A stretch of DNA of 64,000 nt. Origin: Lineus longissimus (Eukaryota > Nemertea > Pilidiophora > Heteronemertea > Lineidae). Under the pieces are notes generated by a model. It did no database searches. It saw only the letters and a program-made list of their open reading frames with translations, and was not told the origin of the DNA. Shown in pieces: positions 34,601 through 43,079 of this stretch; positions within the stretch are counted from its first letter, which is position 1, and every line of letters starts with the position of its first letter. Where the stretch lies: positions 5,706,501 to 5,770,500 of the forward strand of contig NC_088311.1 in NCBI RefSeq assembly GCF_910592395.1, read 5' to 3'. The translations under genes were made by a program, and so were the position numbers.

Positions 34601-37600
34601 CTAGATGGTGAGGTATTGCAGATACCGTGTCGAGGCAGTGGGCGTTACGTTATAGTCCAAACTATGAGGACGGGTCTCTTATCACTGTGTGAAGTGGAAG
34701 TCTATGAAGATTTGGACGGTAAGTTTATGCAGTTCCATTGGATTTAGATCACTGTCACACTGAGTAGCCAACTTTGCCCGTCGCTGAAATATCAAGCATA
34801 CCGGCGACGGAGTTCACGACCTGCGCGACCTGCGATAAGCAATAAAATGTCACTAGTCTGCGGGGAATCACGTGTTTTGATATTGATTGCAGATGGATGA
34901 TTCTCGTCGCCGGCAAAAATTGGTTTGTCGACACTAGGCAAACAAATAATTTTTTATCAGAGGTTTTGAAGCCAGAATTTTGTCAGTAGTGAGAACAGGT
35001 GACAAAACCATTAGACTCGTACATATTTCTCATTACAACTTTGGCAGCGACGACAGTGGTTCCGGTTGAGCCGAATACAGCAACGGCGGCTACGACAACA
35101 AAGCCTACGACAACAAAGCCAATAACAGGTAGGCAAAACAGATTACTATAGTAGTCATTTTATATTCTTGAAAATAATCTAATATTGAATTATTCTTTTA
35201 AATCTGTGGAAGGAATTCACCCCTATAATGATGTAATGGTAGTAACAGGTAGTAACACACCGACGGATATTTGATATGCAATCAGACAAGGTGAAATTAG
35301 GTGATGTGAACAATAAAGCAATGGAGTAATGAACTTGTCGTAAGGCGTTTTAAGATGTGCATCTGCCAAAACAGAGCAGACATTCTTGAGGCATTCTGTA
35401 TTATTTGCAGTGGCCGTGCCCAACTATTCTCACCTGACGGGCGACTGTACCGAAAGCAACCTGAAGGAACTGACAGTTGATGTCACCATCAATGGATGTG
35501 CTGAAGAATGTGACAGGATGCCAGATTGCAAGTCTTTCGTCTACAAGGCGCTGCCTTCACCTAGTTGCCAGTTGAAAAGCTCAACGTGTCCGACATTAAC
35601 GCAAGTGCCGGAGTCAGCCGGCGCCACTCATTTCTACAGAAAAATCGGTGAGTCTCTGCACGAAACAATGAATATATACGTGAATTCTGCGCATTTCAAA
35701 TGTGACATTAATACAATTTCGAGTGCCAATCTTTCGTGAGATTGACTTGGTTGATCTTTTATTTTTGTAGAGGAGGTCCCCAACTATTCCGTCAGGATAG
35801 GCGACTGTCCGGGGTACGACATAAAACAGTTGACGACTGATGTCACTAGAGAAAGCTGTGCTGAGGAATGTGACAGTTTACCCGAATGTAAATCGTTCCT
35901 CTACGAACTACTACCTACTCTTAAATGCTACCTGAAAAGCTCTGAGTGCCCAATTTTGAAACCAGCGCCAATATCCTTCGGGATCGTGCATTTCTATACG
36001 AAGGAAGGTGAGTCGGTGCCTACACCAGGTTATTCTTGCAACCGATAAGGTGTCTCGCGTTTGAAATAGGAAATAGATATTGTCGGACCAACATTATGTA
36101 TATGTGTAAGAACGGCGTATCCTTTTAGGTGGATCTGAATAATTTGATACATTTGTATTTCTCTAGAGCCGACGACGACAGCAAGTCTCACTGCAGTAAC
36201 CACTGAGATTCCTAGCCCCAGTCCAACAACAGGTAAGAGGGTTCCAGTACTCTTTACGTCACCAATATTTTCTCTACGGAAGGTAGCATACCCAAGGTTA
36301 TTGGCGAGATCCCAACACCCAGCACTCTACCGATTAATAAGATCAAAACCAGATCGGGGGTCTATGAAGGAAAATATTAGAGAACAAAACCCGATACCAT
36401 TCTCCAGTCAGAAATGTCATGAGTGCTGCATCACATTTGAAAACGGTGCATGGATGAAGGCTTGTCGAAAATAGAAGGACCTCGTCGCCAAGAGCGCCTA
36501 TGCGACTTCGATCATTTTCTCTTAATATGCTTTTCCTTTTTCATCTTCTGCGTTCGGATTTTTTGAGATGCACGACGCTGGACAGACATTTCCTTTGTAA
36601 TTTTTGCTGTCGCCTGACTCATTCCCAGGTCACCAGATACTTTGTTCATATTTCAGCTAACTTCTTTGATTCTCCATGGTGGATTCTGCTCGGTCCGACG
36701 AACGAAACCAATCCCGAAAATCTCAAAGAGCTCTCGCTTAGCGAAAGCAACACGAACATGACCAGCGGACCAGAAGGACTTAATGCGTGGACGTTTGGAG
36801 GAGAAGCACCAAATACACGGAGTTCGGTCCGAGTGAACAGCAACGGGGTGTTTGATTTTGGTGATGACAGTTGGACACTTGCAACCTTCCTGAATCCGGA
36901 GAGTCTCAAAGACGGATCAATCGTAGAATGGGAGGGCGATGTACAGAACACTAACGGTAATCAGCTTGGAATCAAGGATGGGAAACTCCAGACAACTTTG
37001 GTAAAACTTGACGGAACAGAAACAACATATCCATTCAAAGCGCCTTCTCTGAACACGTGGCAACTTGTTGGTGTTAGTTATGATAAGGAGACTGGTGCAT
37101 TGCACATGTGGATTGATGACCAGATTTCTAAGGAAGATGTCGGGAAAGTCACCACAGATATGAAGGGAGATTTGGTTATTGGTAACCGCCCAAATGGTCC
37201 TGATGGAATGGAGCAACTGAAGGGCAAGCTAGCGGGCATGACCATAGTCAATTATGCCATCACCCCTCCGGTCGAAACTGCGGAACTCAGAAGGCGTATC
37301 ATTGGAACAGCAAGGCCGGCAGCAGGTAACTGGGTTCACGGAGAGATGCATCATAACGTCCTTTTCCAAACCTGTTCTCATCTGATTACTCTTCCGACAG
37401 TTAGCACCTGCGGCTGCACGTGTCACAGCATGGACCCTGAACTTCTGCCACACCATTGTCATATCCTTCGGACAGCTAACACATGACTTACCTACTTACT
37501 TGTTTTCATCTTACTGCATGGGTAAACCCTCGAGAGGTGAGGCCATTGATTCACAACCAACTATATTCCAACTACGCAACATGATTATCAAGATAATGAT

Positions 37601-38362
37601 AAAGCCTTACCGGTGATGTTTTCTTCTTATTACAGGTGACCTGATCGTTGATGAATGGAACAGTAAGTTAATGTTAAAAACTAGTAGCGATATTAACTGC
37701 GCGATGCAATGGTAACCTGACCTCCCTGACATCCCCACTAGTGACAAATGGGCAATAGTGATAACTTCATTTAACTATTTATGAAAAGTAATGCACAAAA
37801 ACATCCGAATAACTGCGTTCAGGATCAGATATATAAACGTATGGAGCCGGTCAGTAGAGTCCGATTCACTTGGTGTAGGTGCGTTGTGTGCATGTTTTTA
37901 TATCAATTGTTTTTTCTTTCTTTTCTTTAGACAAAACCGCCCTGATAGCAGGCCTTGTTTGTGGTCTTCTCCTCCTTCTACTGCTGGTCCTCCTGATTAT
38001 TTGCTGTTGCTGTTGTCATTGGTAAGGGGATTTATAACATGTAGATATCATTAGGCAGGTTTTGCAACCTTTACGAAAATTTTAATCAATTCAAGGCGTC
38101 CAGACTACATGTCCTGCGATGTATGTCAAGTATCCAAAACCAGGAATATGCTGCATGGCGTATACTATCTTTGTCAAAAGTTTCACCAAAGACTGCCAGA
38201 AAACCAGACCTCGCCGTCATTAAAATTGAACAAATTTATATTATTCCAGTGACATAATAGGGCCCCAGGTGTATTTGTAATTGTCATCGTATATTTTTCA
38301 GGACGAAACACAAGGAATGCAGGCAATGTACCAAGGGATATGAGCAGCAGATGCGGGCTTAG
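31583..38362 (+). CDS. Type I membrane receptor: PAN-like modules, F-type lectin, LamG-like domain, transmembrane helix
   Basis: I assemble 16 coding exons: 31583-31631, 31990-32247, 32511-32522, 32957-33196, 33572-33622, 33779-33841, 34066-34275, 34503-34718, 35048-35128, 35411-35647, 35771-36007, 36167-36232, 36657-37325, 37636-37662, 37931-38021, 38302-38362. All splice sites are GT-AG. All junctions are phase 1 except the last (phase 2). The joined frame is open for 855 residues. Order: signal peptide 1-17 or so, Cys-rich PAN-like module to about 102, PAN module 107-186, Thr/Pro stalk 187-224, F-type lectin 225-366, stalk, two PAN modules about 394-551, stalk, LamG-like beta-sandwich 574-796, transmembrane helix about 808-833 ending in five cysteines, then a 20-residue basic and polar tail. 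It is probably a cell-surface recognition or adhesion protein. The ligand is unknown, and I know no named protein with exactly this order. Confidence 0.88.
31990..33196 (+). CDS. First two Cys-rich/PAN (apple) modules and a 12-nt microexon
   Basis: Exon 31990-32247 encodes a Cys-rich, PAN-like module with CKTNCGMNPACRGFNS. Exon 32511-32522 is a 12-nt microexon giving TCPQ across split codons. Exon 32957-33196 is a canonical PAN module: GDCVRND, LTVDVTALGCAQECDSLPECKAFLY, then a Cys-containing WLKNNECPVL segment. PAN/apple domains bind proteins or carbohydrates. Each exon is phase 1 on both sides and could be skipped without shifting the frame. Confidence 0.82.
33572..33841 (+). CDS. Thr/Pro-rich stalk exons
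   Basis: Exons 33572-33622 and 33779-33841 encode short Thr, Pro, Ala and Val-rich spacers likely to be O-glycosylated. The first uses a tandem TAGCAG acceptor, so one alanine may be optional. The second closely resembles the stalk exon at 35048-35128, including its flanking introns. Confidence 0.75.
34066..34718 (+). CDS. F-type lectin (fucolectin) domain, two exons
   Basis: Exons 34066-34275 and 34503-34718 make one F-type lectin fold. Diagnostic segments are NLALKKPAGQSS, SLAVDGDRNP, SCSHMGNTVDPWWYVDLGT, VVIANRQ, then ERLANFDVKLSN, IPCRGSGRYVIVQ and LCEVEVYEDL. Family knowledge: these domains typically bind fucose through a His and an R-x-D-x4-R/K motif, often with adjacent cysteines. Here the His and first Arg are present but the Asp and vicinal cysteines are not (NRQQSFERL), so sugar binding may be altered or lost. 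Confidence 0.88.
35048..36232 (+). CDS. Stalk, tandem PAN modules 3 and 4, and second stalk
   Basis: Exon 35048-35128 is a Thr/Lys/Pro stalk containing the repeated TTTKP. Exons 35411-35647 and 35771-36007 are equal in length (237 nt) and encode two PAN modules sharing GDC, LTxDVT, CAEECD and CKSF with each other and with the module at 32957. They look like recent tandem copies. Exon 36167-36232 is another Ser/Thr/Pro stalk. All are phase 1-1. Confidence 0.85.
36657..37325 (+). CDS. LamG/concanavalin-like domain exon
   Basis: A 669-nt exon encodes about 220 residues with the alternating beta-strand pattern of LamG or pentraxin-like sandwiches. Landmarks are SWTLATFLNPESL, GSIVEWEGD, LGIKDGKLQTTLV, TWQLVGVSYDKETGALHMWID and LVIGNRPNGPD ending in KGKLAGMTIVNYAI. 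It is the membrane-proximal ectodomain. Assignment to LamG rather than a related sandwich is by pattern only. It has few cysteines. Confidence 0.72.
37636..38362 (+). CDS. Juxtamembrane, transmembrane and cytoplasmic-tail exons
   Basis: Exon 37636-37662 is a 27-nt linker. Exon 37931-38021 encodes the membrane helix, mostly Leu and Val, ending in IICCCCCHW. Exon 38302-38362 gives a 20-residue tail with TKHKECRQC and stops at TAG 38360-38362. The five consecutive cysteines at the inner membrane face are probable palmitoylation sites. The tail has no ITIM, ITAM or kinase motif, so signalling would need a partner. Confidence 0.82.
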
Positions 38363-40040
38363 GACGAACCTATTGCCTGGTGTTGTTACAACTGTTAAGA
38401 CCACCACTTTACACAGTGAAGGAAGCCAGGCTGTGCTTACAATGTTGCAAATGCATGAAAATTGTAATTATGAACTTTAAAGTATCTAAAAAATTGTGGG
38501 TCTTCCGCCCGCAACATGGTTGTGAGAGGTTTTAGATCCGATTGTTTTTCATGTGGTCATGCCAGTTTGTAATGTTCATGTTTGATGTTACTGAATAAAT
38601 TATGCATTTATGCAGTGCGGAGCCGCAGTGCAATGTTCTGAACATAAATGAATGTCACATGCGGTAATTTCCTATATCGTTTGGTTAATAAGAATACTGA
38701 TATTCTGTGTACATTTAAAACGATTTTATTTATCGTCAAACGTTGTGGATTTGGGATAGTTTGCCTGGTTTTGTTTGTATTTTGGTGTATATTTGTATCT
38801 GAATAAAGTTTATATACATCTTAACAATTATTTTTTCAATGTATGGTTCTATGCAGTGTATAGGACAAGTGGCACATGGGTATTTCTCTACCAGCGAATA
38901 TCTGTACGGATGAGCAGACATTATGGAAAACGCCTGAACATGCGGTTAGGAATCGATCTGGAGTTGACTCAATAGGTGCATTTTCCTCATCCCACACCCA
39001 AGTTCTCCCTCTATCCATAGCAAAAAGCGCATGCACCACTTGTCCTAAATGTTGACTCTGATGATGCAGTGAATTCGAGACACAATAGCCTCTGACAACA
39101 GCACATCAGTGCAGTACATGTTCATGTACAATACTAGACAACACATGTCACGACATGTATATGAAAACGTATTGTCATGCTTTTCATCTTTCTAACACAA
39201 ATTCACACTTGATTCAATTGGAATAGGAATCTAATGACGGCTGCATGACTCCCATCGCTAAGTCCTGATTGTTAATGGCCCCCCGTGACGATGGAAGTTA
39301 ATAAATTAGTGACAGTTATTATGTCAACCGATTGATCAACATTGGCTTCATTGATTCACGACCGATGATGAGGGTGGCCTTTAGATTTAAAAGATGCGGG
39401 CTTACTTAAACAAGGCGAATCAAAATCAATAACTTATTACACTGATTTCATAATCATCTAGAAGAATATGTTATTGTTTTTAAACAAAAGCAATTTCTTG
39501 TATCACTGTATTCATAACACCCACGTTATGTATAATAAGTATGTACAACTAGGATTTCACGGCTCCAAAAAGTAAAAAAAATGATACATGACAATGTCAC
39601 ACGATATATTTATTCAGTGTGTGTAATACAAACTCTAAAATCTTTTGTCAACTTGAAATGTCTGAAGTTAATATTTTGATACCAGTGGTAACGATATTCC
39701 CGTGCGATATGCAGGGGGTTCCGTTTACACAGAGACGAATCACAATGGTTCAGTCATTTCCTAGTCAGTTAAGTGTCAAATTTAGAGTAAGGAGGCGTGA
39801 CCATTCAAATAATACAAGGCGTAAATTGGAGACGGCTGGTATGATACGGGCTGCATAAACAGTGGGGTGGACTAGCGAGACAATAAAATGTTCTTGAGAT
39901 ATCATCGCAGATACACCAACCCACACAACAGATATGTTTACGTCGTCAACGTACTGATAACACATAATGCCCTCCTTGGGCATGGATCACTTAGAGTGAC
40001 GGCAGACCGTGGATTTCGATTATAGGACCACAGAACAAGA
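38363..40040. other. 3' UTR of the receptor and spacer before the GPCR
   Basis: Two AATAAA hexamers (38594 and 38802) are likely 3' ends. The rest is AT-rich with short chance frames. No further gene seen. Confidence 0.6.
38594..38599 (+). terminator. Polyadenylation signal AATAAA
   Basis: A canonical hexamer about 230 bases after the receptor stop codon. A second AATAAA at 38802-38807 could give a longer 3' end. Confidence 0.55.
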
Positions 40041-41108
40041 ATGGCAAACACGGCTACCTTATTCCAGAGGGCGAATGATCCTCATTGCTGCGGCATGTCA
40101 TCAATTTCTTCGATTTCTTTCGCCCTGCAGACCTACATCCCTCCCATCGTTGGTGGAATAGGTCTGATTGGGAACGTCCTGACATTCATGGTGATGAATC
40201 TGCACCATAACCGCCGGAGCGTAATGTGTTACTATTTCAAAGTGTTGGCCACAAGCGATGCGCTTACGCTACTCAGTGGCTTTATTCTCCGGTACGTTTT
40301 CATTTTGCGGCCGGAATGGCTCCAGATTTACGCTGTAGGGCGTATTTTCTGCATCTTATTCTATTATTTCAATTTTTTATTTTACAATGTGTCGATATGG
40401 CAGGTTGCGATTATTGCACTTGATCGGTTCGTGGTGGTGCGTTATCCTCTCCGTGCGTCATCCTGGTGCACTAGCAAACGGGCCAAGGTCCTAGTGGCTT
40501 GTAACTTACTTTTTCACGGAATCGCGTACTTTCCAAACCTCTTCAGAACAAGTGAAAATGTAAGAGTTCCAAATATTGGTTCCTGTATGTTACCAGAGTG
40601 GTCAAAATGGTACGAGTTTGGTCAGGATGTCATCAATACGTCTTTAGACTCCGTCATCCCAGTGGGAATTATATGTATCCTGAATGTCGCGATAATAGTC
40701 AGTCTAAAACAGCATACCTCGATACTGAAGGATAAGACAGGGCTGATTCATTCAAAGTCCGACAGCAAGAAGGAGACCACCATGACACTGATGCTGGTCG
40801 TCGTGGCAACAACTCTTATCATCCTAGTCCTGCCGTACACGGTAGATTTCCTTCTGTGGTCGTGCTGCATGTCCGGCTACGAAACCGCGCACCCAGGATC
40901 GAGAGCTTTAAGTTTTGAAATCAGTTTCACCTTCTGTACCCTCAATACCTCAATTAACTTCTTCTTGTACTCGTTCAGCAGCGCTAGCTTTCGCGCTGAT
41001 CTCCTCGCCATTTTCTGCTGTCGGCAGAGGCAGTCAGCCACGTCATCTGCCCGGAGTCTGACGTCTGGATCAACCAGTAACTACAGGACGACAACGGCAA
41101 ATCGGTAG
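40041..41108 (+). CDS. Class A (rhodopsin-like) GPCR, peptide-receptor type, intronless
   Basis: A single exon of 355 residues has seven hydrophobic segments. TM1 includes GLIGNVL with the conserved Asn. TM2 includes LATSDALTLL. TM3 starts at Cys104 and ends in DRF (128-130), a mild variant of DRY. Cys182 in the second extracellular loop can pair with Cys104. TM6 has LVLPYTVDFLLW. TM7 has NTSINFFLYSFSSASFR, in which the usual NPxxY proline is replaced by phenylalanine. CC at 326-327 are likely palmitoylated. Overall pattern resembles the FMRFamide/peptide-receptor group expanded in lophotrochozoans. The ligand cannot be told by eye. The ATG has a good context (AAGAATGG). ATTAAA at 41158-41163 may be the polyadenylation signal. 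Confidence 0.92.
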   Translation: MANTATLFQRANDPHCCGMSSISSISFALQTYIPPIVGGIGLIGNVLTFMVMNLHHNRRSVMCYYFKVLATSDALTLLSGFILRYVFILRPEWLQIYAVGRIFCILFYYFNFLFYNVSIWQVAIIALDRFVVVRYPLRASSWCTSKRAKVLVACNLLFHGIAYFPNLFRTSENVRVPNIGSCMLPEWSKWYEFGQDVINTSLDSVIPVGIICILNVAIIVSLKQHTSILKDKTGLIHSKSDSKKETTMTLMLVVVATTLIILVLPYTVDFLLWSCCMSGYETAHPGSRALSFEISFTFCTLNTSINFFLYSFSSASFRADLLAIFCCRQRQSATSSARSLTSGSTSNYRTTTANR

Positions 41109-41720
41109 AATTTCATCACCATCTAGTTGTTTCAACTTTGATAACAGCGAACGCTTCATTAAAAATTAATACCTAGTCTGCTCTACCTAGTTCTAGCTGA
41201 TATACGTCAACAGAACGTAGTACGGTGTCGTTGGCGTGACAGATGCCCGATGTTGGTGTTACACCTTACAATTGGCGATATTTGCAAAACAGTAATCAAG
41301 ATATCGCCAGTTTAGGGATAACGCTAAAATGTTGGTAACGTCGTTGCACCAGCAGGGCTGCGCTGAAAGGAGGCATCTTCCAATCATCATGCCTCTCGGG
41401 CGAGTTGCTGTGTTTGAATGTTTACCCTATCTCGATGTCAAAAGTCTCATGTTCGTTGTCCACTGAGGCATAATACAGTATATATATGTTACACGAATGG
41501 TATCACTTCGCGTGCGTGTCACGAACAATGTTGGTAAGCTACTCCCCGTTCTTGGGAGGAAAATTTAAATTACACTGATGTAGACAGTGTCAAATACCAG
41601 TACCATTGTCATTGTTTACTTTCGTCTCTTTTTCACTTTCACAATGCTTTCACTGCACGGCTGATAGAGTTGGTGGTAAAGTCTGCTAAAATTATTTTAT
41701 GTGTCCAGTGATCTTCCTTC

Positions 41721-41862
41721 AAGACGTCGCATGATCTTTTTTCCAGGACGTAATTGCTTTATGTTTGCAAGAGATTCATGGCCATGATAATCATCTTGAT
41801 AACAAGCGGCTAATGTGCATCATGTTTGTTTGCCTGGTCTTCATGAATTTCAGAATCGTGAT
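41721..41862 (+). repeat. Direct repeat, copy A (left of TLR)
   Basis: Shares collinear blocks with 46475-46622 in the same orientation: an approximately 30-nt block around GCATGATCTTTTTTCCA, a second around CAAGAGAT and CATGGCC, and a third around TGAATTTC. The copies are diverged, with gaps between blocks. Together they bracket the intronless TLR. Confidence 0.65.
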
Positions 41863-42470
41863 ATCTACTAGTCATGTTGACTGCCCAGTCGAATTTGTAT
41901 CCGAAAAGTAATTTTGTACGCTTAACTTTTTCCTTTGATACCAGAAATAATGTTCAAACTGAGAAAACACCAAGAAGAAACGCAAGATCCAATAATTCAA
42001 AACAAGCAAGTGCATGGCATTGTGCCAGTGTTGTTCTGAAACTCCTTATGATATTTTGTCAGAGTTCAGGATCTGATCACTTAATCTTAATCTACAGTTG
42101 ATACGTGACTTCAATCTAACATGCCTTGTTGGTTGAGCCAAACGGGCTACTGCGATAGCAAAGGGGATGATACGCACAACAAATAAAAATTATCACCGCG
42201 AGTCATGACAAGGCTGCCGACCAGGGAATATTTAGGTCTAATTACCTAGATAAGTTAATTGCTTGATGTTTTAATTGGTATAGCAAAGCCTAAAATATTT
42301 AGCATTTACTGAAAGCTAAAGAAACTATAGAATCAATGCGCATCACTGAGATCTTGACAAATTGTATCAAAATGGTTATACTAAACCCAAAATATTTCCG
42401 TTAAGTGTCACATTTGGCTTGAAATTACTACTGGTTATTATTTTTTACTTAAACTCGGATAACAATTCTT

Positions 42471-42532
42471 CGGTACACTGAATATTCAGTGCGGTACACT
42501 GAATATTCAGTGCAGTACACAGAATATTCTGT
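42471..42532. repeat. Three tandem 21-bp palindromic units
   Basis: Units 42471-42491 and 42492-42512 are identical, each holding the 16-bp perfect palindrome CACTGAATATTCAGTG. The third unit (42513-42532) reads ACAGAATATTCTGT at its core: both arms have changed and symmetry is kept. Confidence 0.85.
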
Positions 42533-42535
42533 AGA

Positions 42536-42665
42536 ACCTCTCTATCAAGACAACCTTGGGATGCTGTCAAACTCAATGGAAATATCAATTTGAGACCCAA
42601 TACAGTGTCCCGGACAGTTGGGTCTCAAATGATATTGATAGAGCGGGTGCCCTTAACGGAGAGGT
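42536..42665. mobile_element. MITE-like inverted-repeat element
   Basis: Outer ends ACCTCTC and GAGAGGT (42536-42542 and 42659-42665) are inverted, and an inner perfect 12-bp stem pairs 42589-42600 with 42618-42629. A related piece sharing AATACAGTGTCC and GGGTG(T/C)CCTT on the other strand occurs at 47723-47773, so it is a dispersed family. No coding capacity. Confidence 0.55.
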
Positions 42666-43079
42666 GTACAAAAATGAGGATTACAGTGAAATGACTACTT
42701 GAATACATGTACATGTATTTTCCCTCTAGATTTGCAAGGCGGTTATAATTGATTACCTGTATACAAAAGCTGACCTTGACGCTGTAAGTAAAACAAGTCC
42801 TTGAAATTGCAGGGAAATTAAGTTACCAAACAATCTCCTATAATCCATTTCTCACAAAAATGGCATTCGGCAGATTTTTTAGATTTCACGAAGAAAATGC
42901 ATCAGTTGAACGAAATGTTCGTTTTTTCTGAATTTTCCGAGTCAGAAATATCACAAGGCAGTTCTTTTGGGACACATCGCCCGAAGAGAAATTGACTCTG
43001 ATGCAAAGAACCATCCAAGTTCGCTCAGGTGGGATGACGGATTCACAGTCCTGTAAGCAGCAACAGCTCTGTCTTCATC

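Larger units (their letters stand above)
41109..43079. other. Spacer with dispersed repeats between GPCR and TLR
   Basis: Contains one copy (41721-41862) of a direct repeat whose partner lies beyond the TLR, three tandem palindromic units at 42471-42532, and an inverted-repeat element at 42536-42665. No coding region seen. Confidence 0.6.

Noticed and set aside
37326-37486. Extension of the LamG exon frame to a stop at 37486
   Set aside because: The GTAACT donor at 37326 with phase 1 leads cleanly to the linker and transmembrane exons. The extension is Cys/His-rich noise with no LamG continuity.
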